From: Cocleimonas sp.
Lineage (GTDB): Bacteria; Pseudomonadota; Gammaproteobacteria; Thiotrichales; Thiotrichaceae
Direction: 5' to 3'
Assembly: GCA_023146675.1 (NCBI GenBank)
Contig: JAGLBQ010000181.1
Span: 1 to 19,657 of the forward strand
Length of the DNA stretch: 19,657 nt
Shown: one piece after another, positions 13,476 through 19,657 of the stretch
Layout: each line of letters starts with the position of its first letter
Numbering within the stretch: the first letter of the stretch is position 1
The notes under the pieces: generated by a model
What the model was told of the DNA's origin: nothing
Seen by the model: the letters and a program-made list of their open reading frames with translations, nothing else
The model's database searches: none
Made by a program: the position numbers and the translations under genes

Positions 13476-16400
13476 CTAACTTGTCTTAGCGGTTAATTGC
13501 TCTGCTTTAGCCAGACTACGTTGTTGACGGCGCAAGGCGCGATAGGCTGCTTTGCTAATATCTTTATCATTATTTTTATGTAGTTCACTTAATGCATCAC
13601 TTGCGGCTTTATTAATAATGCGCGCTAATCCTTCAATCGCCCCCATCCTTACCGTTTCTTGCTGTTGTTCATCACTGGCAATTTGTAGTAGCGTTAGAGT
13701 GTCTTGTTTACTAATTAAAATCGGCAATGCCTGAGCTTGCTGGCTAGATTGCGCAGCCGCTTCTATTAGTGATTTATTAAACTGTTTATCCATCACAATA
13801 TCAGCTTGTCCTTGGAATTGTCGCCAATCCAATTTTTGGCTTTTAGCATGTGCTTGTAGTAGTTGATTTGCTAAATGGCTAATTTTCAAGACAGGAGATG
13901 CCAATAGGTTTTCCACACTTTTAAGCTGTAACTTATTGGGCAATTTTTCAAGACTTAATAACGCTTTCAATACGTGTAGCTGGAGTGGGCGTTGTGATTT
14001 CTTATTACTAGTAAGTAAATCGCTTACCGTATCATTAATGACGCTGTGTTTAACGGCTGACCAGAGAAGTTGTTGCAAGGCTTGTGTTGTTTTTTCCAGT
14101 TTCTCTTCAAGCTGATACACGGATGCTGATGTTTCATTTAATTCTTGCGGGATGTTTTCTCTCACATAGTTTCTATTCACTTCTAGGTGATTTTCAAGCG
14201 CATCACCTTCAAGACCTGATTTTTTGGCAAAGACATTCACCAGAGAATTAATCCATCCTTCGTCTAAATCATCCTGTATCGATTGCTCGCCGTGCAATTG
14301 ATTATATTGCTCAGTCCAGCGCTGGTAATAACGTGTTAATGCCGTTTGTAAGTGATCTTCGCTGGCTTTTGTGAGTTTATCCATGCGTGTTAATAATCGT
14401 GCAATTGTATTAATGATGCGAGATGAATTGCTTTTCAGTGCTTTGCCTAAATCTTTCGCACTGTAATCACTGCGCTTTAATAGGCTATGGTCAATGGCTT
14501 GTAAAATAGACTCAATCGCCTCCTCATCCGCATAATGAGCCGTTAATAAATGGAGCAAGTCTGCACTAGATGCATAAAGAGTAATACGCTCTAATGCCTT
14601 ATCATCAATCTCAGGATAATGTCCTTGTATTAACGCGTAATCGACCTCGCTAGTTTGCTCATCTGCTGTTTTCCATAAGCGTTGAGCCACATGGTAAGCG
14701 CTTCTGGTGACATCATCATCCTTTTCATGCTTTAGTAATGTGAGTAATAACGCACGGCTGGCATCGGTATCCCAATATTGTAATAGTTTGACGGCATGTT
14801 GACGATTATCATAGCTATGCTCGGTATTCTCAATATAGGCACAGATAATTTGCCATGCAGAGAGGCTATTAAACCAGCGTAAACCATTCAGTGCATGAGT
14901 ATTCATATCTGAATAATAATCGGCATTATTTAGGCTTGATTTAAGCAGTTTGAAGATTTTATCAGCCTGCTGACTATCACTCATTGAGCCAATTGCTTCA
15001 ATGGCGACTTCATTAAGCAAATGCTCTTTATCTTGAGCCAAGCTCAATAGCTTATCCAGTGCGCGTTGGTCTCCTGACTTACCCAAGGCTAAGACCGCAC
15101 GTTGGCGATACGTATCATTCTCTTGATAATCAGCGGATGCTAATAAAATAGCAAAGCCTTGTTGATGACCATTGACCGCTAATGCTTCAGCCGCAAGGAA
15201 TTGAATATCCAATTCTTTATGTGTCAGTAATTGTAATAGCGAATCTGCTTTGCTGCCTCTGCGTTTGAGACGGTAAGATAAGGTGGCAATAATGCGTGCA
15301 AGATAGTGTGGATCAATAACAGGAATCGCATCGTGTAGCGCTTTATCCATTATTTTACTCACTGCTTTAGCCTTTGGCCACCCCATCATAGGAATAAGAT
15401 TAGCCGCCATATCATGACGATCCATTTTAATCATGGCATTAAAGAACTGGATCAATAAATCATCATGGCGTGGATGCTGTTTATCTATCCAACTGCGATC
15501 ATCATGGGTTTCATAGAAGTCTTCAAAGGATTGATCATAGCCTGTTATCAATAGTAGCGAATGCATAATCCACTTCGCTTCTTTAGGCTGTGATGCTAGG
15601 CGCGCTAATAAGGTATCAAAAAGTTTCGTATGACGATATGCAGCAAGTGCTTGGTAAAGATAGCTATCTTCTTGGCGATTAAGCGTATTGTGCTGCAAAT
15701 AATCAAATAAGATTTCTGCAACCTCGGGTACGGGCAATAACTTCAAACCACGAACAATCTGCTGCTGCTGGCTTTTATCCGTATTATGTGCCAATAAATC
15801 AGTCAATAAGTTAAGTGCTTGGGGGTGCGATTGATGTGCTAAATGTGTCGCTGCCTTTATTGCGCTAGGCAGATGATCATTTTGTACTGTTTTAACTAAT
15901 AAGTTCTGTGTTGCATCCTCTTTTTGAGCGGCTAATTCATTCACACATTGCAGTCTTAACTCTAGATAATACGATTGTAGCGCATATTCAGCAGCCTTTA
16001 TTAAGCCCTGATCTTCACGATACAACGTATAGGCTTCCACAGACAACACACTATCATCACCCTGAATAAGACTGTGCAATAAGGCATGTGATTCTTTAAT
16101 CGAGTAATGTTCAATTAAAAGTTGCAAGCCTTGTTTGGCAATATCTTGTTTGGGCGATGTAGTTGCCACTTTTCCTAAGGTTGCTAAATCCATCTCCAAT
16201 GATTGCAAATCATCAAATACAAATTGACGAATATCAGAAACATTATGATTGAGCAAGGTCAGAAAACAACTACTGACACTGCTATACAATAGCTTATCCT
16301 TTTCTGCCAATTGATGCAGTTTACGCAATGCTTTGAGGCTGGTATTTAGCCCATTATAATACCCATCACGATCTACCGATTGCACTAAGGCAAGGTAAGT

Positions 16401-19400
16401 GCCAAAAGCACGTTGATTCCATTCGCTTTGCAACGGCTTTGGATTTTTTAGTGGTGTAATATGCGCACTCGCTTGTTGAATGGAATCCGCATAGCGTGTT
16501 TTAAATACCTGATAATGCAACGTCCATTCTTTAATTGAAACACGCTCATCTAGCGCGCGTAAAACATAGACTAATTGCGCCTTGCCATGACCTTCAGCAT
16601 AGACTAAAACAGAACTTATTTGTTGCAGTTGAGAAATACTAATTGTCCATTTTTCATCATTAAACTGTTCGATGAGCCAATCTTTTAGGTATTCCCAACG
16701 TGTATTCTCATCACCATAGGAACTCATTAGCCCCGCGCAGAACATTTGTAGCTCCGCATTATTAATCGTTAATGCCCAAGTACTGAGTGTCGGCGTTTCT
16801 GGATTTAATAATAATTCATGCGCAGCAAGTGCCAATATGGCACTAATTTGTGTGGTGCTGTTAGTTAAGAGAGACTCTAGTGTTAGCGGTGTGACTTCAC
16901 CTAAACTAAGCATAGCTGCTAATTGATCATACTGAGACAGTTGACCTTTTACTAATTTACTATCAACCAATGGCTTAGAAGAATCATCACCTAATAGCGC
17001 TAATGCATAACTAGAAAGTGCGCGAACTGGCTTACGCTCATCTTTTTGTAGCACTTTTAAGGCATCAATATGTGTTCTATTAGTTACCCACGGTAAGGCT
17101 TGCGTTGCCTTATTCACCAGCTCTCTATCTTTATGCTGAATAAAGTGCATCACATGATCAAATCCATCGCTATCGCCTAATGCTTTCAGACCCTGTAAAC
17201 ACGCTGAAATCATTTGATGCCAATGTGCTAGTTCGTGCTTTTTTTGTGGTTGTTGTTGGCTTAATAAGGCATCAAAAATAGCATAGCTACGCGTATCTCC
17301 CAGTCGAGCTAATCCTGTTGCCGCAGTAACGCGCACATTATCAAACGAACTATTCAAGGCATTGGCAAGCTCTTCTTTATCCGCAACCCTTACCATTAAA
17401 CCAATCGCTTGTTCGCGCAAGGGTTCATCTTGATCATTTAATAATTTGCTTAAAACAGATTGATTTTGTTGGCTATTATTAGCTTTGATGTGTTTAAACA
17501 CCGCCCCACGAATATCAATAAACTCACTAGCAACGGCAGTCTCTAATACTGACTTATTTTTAAAGCGTTTTTTCTCTTTAATTGCAAATTTAAAGGCAGC
17601 TAAACGAAGCGTTGCAAAAGGATTATTAAATAAGGACAATAATAAAGGCTCTACCCAATCAAGCACGGGTTTTACCGTTGCCTTCGCCATCAGCTCATTG
17701 AGTACTTCTTGATGAACATTGGTGAACTCGCTTTTCAGCAACAACTGCAAAGTAGCCGCCTCGTCGCCTCCTAGTTGCTGGTTTAAACAGGCTTTAAAGG
17801 TTTCTTGGCGGATTTCTTCAAACTCATCATTAAGCGCTGCTTTTAATAAATCTAAAGCGGTTTCTTTATCCGCAATTGTGAGTTTCTTTTTTAGCGTATC
17901 AAGTAGAATTTTTAAAGCACGCGCATGAATATCTTTATGCTTAGACTGTAAACCACGTTTTGCTGTCACTAACGGGGCTGTTTCTAATTGCTCTAGCGCA
18001 TTAAAAGCCGCTTCACGTACCGTATGTCCATCTGCATTTAATAATACCTTTAGCGAAGGAACCGCATCTTGTTGACCCAATACCCCCAAGGCATAACATA
18101 CACCAATATGAAAACCAGCATCCTGTTGTTGACCAAGGAACAGCAACATACCAAAGGCGCGTTGATCTTGTAATACGGCCAAACCTAGTGAAGCATTAAA
18201 ACAAATATTGAGATGACGGCTCGTCATACTTTGTAATAACACCGCATAATCATCATCAGTCAGTTTCTTTAAAGAGCTGTGTTTAGGTGCTTTTTTCGTG
18301 GTTTTTTTAACGCTTTTTTTAGAGGTATCCGCTTTTGTTAATAAATCAAAATCCTCCAACTCTTGTAACTGTCGAGAAAAATTCTCCTCACGTGTTTTTA
18401 GTGCTTTTGTTAACTCTTTACGGCTTAAAATAGACACCAAAAAGGCGGTATGACGTAGTTGATCATCGTCCTGATCTTGTGCCAATAATATGGCACGTTT
18501 TACATCAATATTATCCAGTAAGTTACGCTGAAATAAGCGCGTAAGGGCGGCACGTTGCAAATCAGGGTGATTTACTTTAAGCGCATCTAAAGAGGCTTTA
18601 GGTGATTTTTTTGCATATACTTTTTCAAGCAAGCTTAGTGTCAATAAACGTAAGGGTGGGCGCTTATGTTGCAATGCTTTAACCAGCATTTGCTCTGCTC
18701 GCGGTATTTTTTTTCTCAGTGTGGACAGCTTTTTTAATGCCTCTGTTCCAATATCAATGTGACCACTTTGTAGTGCTTTTTCATAAGGGCTTAAATCCTC
18801 TTTTTCAGTGCGTTTTACTAGAGCCCTCAATGCTTTTAGCCGCAAACCATTATGGCGGCTCATTTTCAAAATACTTTCTAATAAAAGGGTGGATTCGTTA
18901 TGGCTAGATTTACTCGCCAACGCAACAATTTTTTCACATACGCCTTTATCTTTTTCAGATTGATATTGTTGCGCAATAAGCCCTAATGCTTTTTTATCAT
19001 CATAGGCCGCTAAAAAGATAATCGCTTTTTCACGCTCATTAGCATTTTTTTGCTGTAGTGTCTGCTTTGCGCCTGTATAACCGTCTCGAATAATTGCGGT
19101 AACTTCAGTAAACTTCTCATCAGAGGTTAAACCAACAATACGTAACGTCGCATCACGTCCTACCACGAGTAAACTCGGTTTATCTTGGTAATTAATTGCT
19201 GTTAAGGCGCTAATTTTAGCAAGCCCTTGTTTAATCGAAACAGGTTGCCCGCCCGCAAAAGGCCATGCTTTTATACTTTTATCACCCGCACCTGTGAAAA
19301 AACGTTCTTTACCTAAATGAAGCGCATGAATATTACTATTATGATTACTACTTTTGCCTCGATCCAGTGGTTGTAAATGACCTTGAGCATGGGTGCTAAA

Positions 19401-19657
19401 CAGCCTTTTATCCGTCCCTGTTGAATAAAATTTTAATGCCTCTGCTTCAAATTTAATTTCTGTGACAGCACCTTTATGTACTGTAGCGCTATCAGATAAT
19501 ACTAATTGCTGAGACGCTTCATCTGTTTGATAAACATGCACAACACCCTTACTATCACCCATTGCCAACCAAAGACCATCACTATTGACATCCATAACAG
19601 CAGTTGATTCTGAGTAACTGAATTGTTGCAATAGTGTCTGCTTTTTTAAGTCAAAAA
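13476..19657 (-). CDS. Giant WD40-HEAT repeat protein, retron-associated (partial, N-terminus outside window)
   Basis: At least 2059 residues are visible. The frame stays open through the window edge (FDLKKQTL precedes the TTG at 19631), so that TTG is probably not the true start. The first 175 residues form WD40-like blades (SDGLWLAMGDSKGVVHVYQ, HKGAVTEIKF, FFTGAGDKSIKAWPF, LLVVGRDATLRIVGL). Too few are visible for a closed propeller, so the missing part should supply more. From about residue 190 to the end the protein is almost wholly alpha-helical HEAT/ARM-type repeats, many of the PBS-lyase kind (for example DEPLREQAIGLMVRVAD and NDTYRQRAVLALGKSGDQRA). A Lys-rich linker (KKSVKKTTKKAPK) lies near 430. 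Such scaffolds bind proteins or nucleic acids. As first gene before WH-SWIM and RT, it fits the ARM component of type XIII retrons and is a candidate phage sensor or platform. Confidence 0.85.
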   Translation of the reverse strand, partial: FDLKKQTLLQQFSYSESTAVMDVNSDGLWLAMGDSKGVVHVYQTDEASQQLVLSDSATVHKGAVTEIKFEAEALKFYSTGTDKRLFSTHAQGHLQPLDRGKSSNHNSNIHALHLGKERFFTGAGDKSIKAWPFAGGQPVSIKQGLAKISALTAINYQDKPSLLVVGRDATLRIVGLTSDEKFTEVTAIIRDGYTGAKQTLQQKNANEREKAIIFLAAYDDKKALGLIAQQYQSEKDKGVCEKIVALASKSSHNESTLLLESILKMSRHNGLRLKALRALVKRTEKEDLSPYEKALQSGHIDIGTEALKKLSTLRKKIPRAEQMLVKALQHKRPPLRLLTLSLLEKVYAKKSPKASLDALKVNHPDLQRAALTRLFQRNLLDNIDVKRAILLAQDQDDDQLRHTAFLVSILSRKELTKALKTREENFSRQLQELEDFDLLTKADTSKKSVKKTTKKAPKHSSLKKLTDDDYAVLLQSMTSRHLNICFNASLGLAVLQDQRAFGMLLFLGQQQDAGFHIGVCYALGVLGQQDAVPSLKVLLNADGHTVREAAFNALEQLETAPLVTAKRGLQSKHKDIHARALKILLDTLKKKLTIADKETALDLLKAALNDEFEEIRQETFKACLNQQLGGDEAATLQLLLKSEFTNVHQEVLNELMAKATVKPVLDWVEPLLLSLFNNPFATLRLAAFKFAIKEKKRFKNKSVLETAVASEFIDIRGAVFKHIKANNSQQNQSVLSKLLNDQDEPLREQAIGLMVRVADKEELANALNSSFDNVRVTAATGLARLGDTRSYAIFDALLSQQQPQKKHELAHWHQMISACLQGLKALGDSDGFDHVMHFIQHKDRELVNKATQALPWVTNRTHIDALKVLQKDERKPVRALSSYALALLGDDSSKPLVDSKLVKGQLSQYDQLAAMLSLGEVTPLTLESLLTNSTTQISAILALAAHELLLNPETPTLSTWALTINNAELQMFCAGLMSSYGDENTRWEYLKDWLIEQFNDEKWTISISQLQQISSVLVYAEGHGKAQLVYVLRALDERVSIKEWTLHYQVFKTRYADSIQQASAHITPLKNPKPLQSEWNQRAFGTYLALVQSVDRDGYYNGLNTSLKALRKLHQLAEKDKLLYSSVSSCFLTLLNHNVSDIRQFVFDDLQSLEMDLATLGKVATTSPKQDIAKQGLQLLIEHYSIKESHALLHSLIQGDDSVLSVEAYTLYREDQGLIKAAEYALQSYYLELRLQCVNELAAQKEDATQNLLVKTVQNDHLPSAIKAATHLAHQSHPQALNLLTDLLAHNTDKSQQQQIVRGLKLLPVPEVAEILFDYLQHNTLNRQEDSYLYQALAAYRHTKLFDTLLARLASQPKEAKWIMHSLLLITGYDQSFEDFYETHDDRSWIDKQHPRHDDLLIQFFNAMIKMDRHDMAANLIPMMGWPKAKAVSKIMDKALHDAIPVIDPHYLARIIATLSYRLKRRGSKADSLLQLLTHKELDIQFLAAEALAVNGHQQGFAILLASADYQENDTYRQRAVLALGKSGDQRALDKLLSLAQDKEHLLNEVAIEAIGSMSDSQQADKIFKLLKSSLNNADYYSDMNTHALNGLRWFNSLSAWQIICAYIENTEHSYDNRQHAVKLLQYWDTDASRALLLTLLKHEKDDDVTRSAYHVAQRLWKTADEQTSEVDYALIQGHYPEIDDKALERITLYASSADLLHLLTAHYADEEAIESILQAIDHSLLKRSDYSAKDLGKALKSNSSRIINTIARLLTRMDKLTKASEDHLQTALTRYYQRWTEQYNQLHGEQSIQDDLDEGWINSLVNVFAKKSGLEGDALENHLEVNRNYVRENIPQELNETSASVYQLEEKLEKTTQALQQLLWSAVKHSVINDTVSDLLTSNKKSQRPLQLHVLKALLSLEKLPNKLQLKSVENLLASPVLKISHLANQLLQAHAKSQKLDWRQFQGQADIVMDKQFNKSLIEAAAQSSQQAQALPILISKQDTLTLLQIASDEQQQETVRMGAIEGLARIINKAASDALSELHKNNDKDISKAAYRALRRQQRSLAKAEQLTAKTS

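Noticed and set aside
19629..19631. TTG as start codon of the giant protein
   Set aside because: The frame is open up to the window edge, WD40 blades are missing at the N-terminus and no ribosome site precedes it. The gene is more likely truncated by the window.

Overview
This window comes from a low-GC gammaproteobacterium. The evidence is the close resemblance of yciO, yciB, yciI, ygfZ, dbpA, ftsE and ftsX to their enterobacterial counterparts. MutL carries a complete C-terminal endonuclease site, which points away from Enterobacterales and towards lineages with MutH-independent repair. A methanotroph or Thiotrichales-like host is possible, but the genus cannot be fixed from the sequence.

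Left part (1-4841): a partial yciO reads leftward off the window. Divergent from it runs yciB (septation/intracellular transport membrane protein), yciI (overlapping by one base), a periplasmic parvulin-type prolyl isomerase, ygfZ (folate-dependent Fe-S maintenance) and an alpha/beta hydrolase that overlaps the ygfZ stop. A secreted rhodanese follows whose signal peptide and catalytic domain are in different frames, apparently through one extra G. The 184 bp leader before ygfZ is rich in mutually exclusive inverted repeats.

Middle (4842-10212): dbpA (DEAD-box 23S rRNA helicase) has its own sigma70-like promoter and converges on a minus-strand ftsE-ftsX-mutL cluster. A 122 bp element with terminal inverted repeats and 8 bp flanking direct repeats sits exactly between dbpA and mutL and looks like a MITE. 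ftsE has a good promoter whose -10 box lies inside a perfect inverted repeat.

Right part (10213-19657): three minus-strand genes lie directly upstream of ftsE. They are a giant WD40-HEAT protein (over 2050 residues, N-terminus cut off by the window end), a winged-helix/SWIM zinc-finger protein, and a reverse transcriptase. The RT has the retron hallmarks NAxxH, YADD and VTG. RT + WH-SWIM + ARM/HEAT protein is the gene set I recall for type XIII retrons, a poorly understood member of the anti-phage retron systems. This is the most interesting part of the window. No msr-msd RNA can be placed with confidence. The only sizeable structured gap inside the operon is the 122 bp between the giant gene and the SWIM gene; SWIM and RT are only 6 bp apart. 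That gap holds nested inverted repeats, but it also resembles a decayed intergenic repeat.

No tRNA, rRNA, CRISPR array or complete insertion sequence was seen. No gene-free stretch exceeds about 190 bases.
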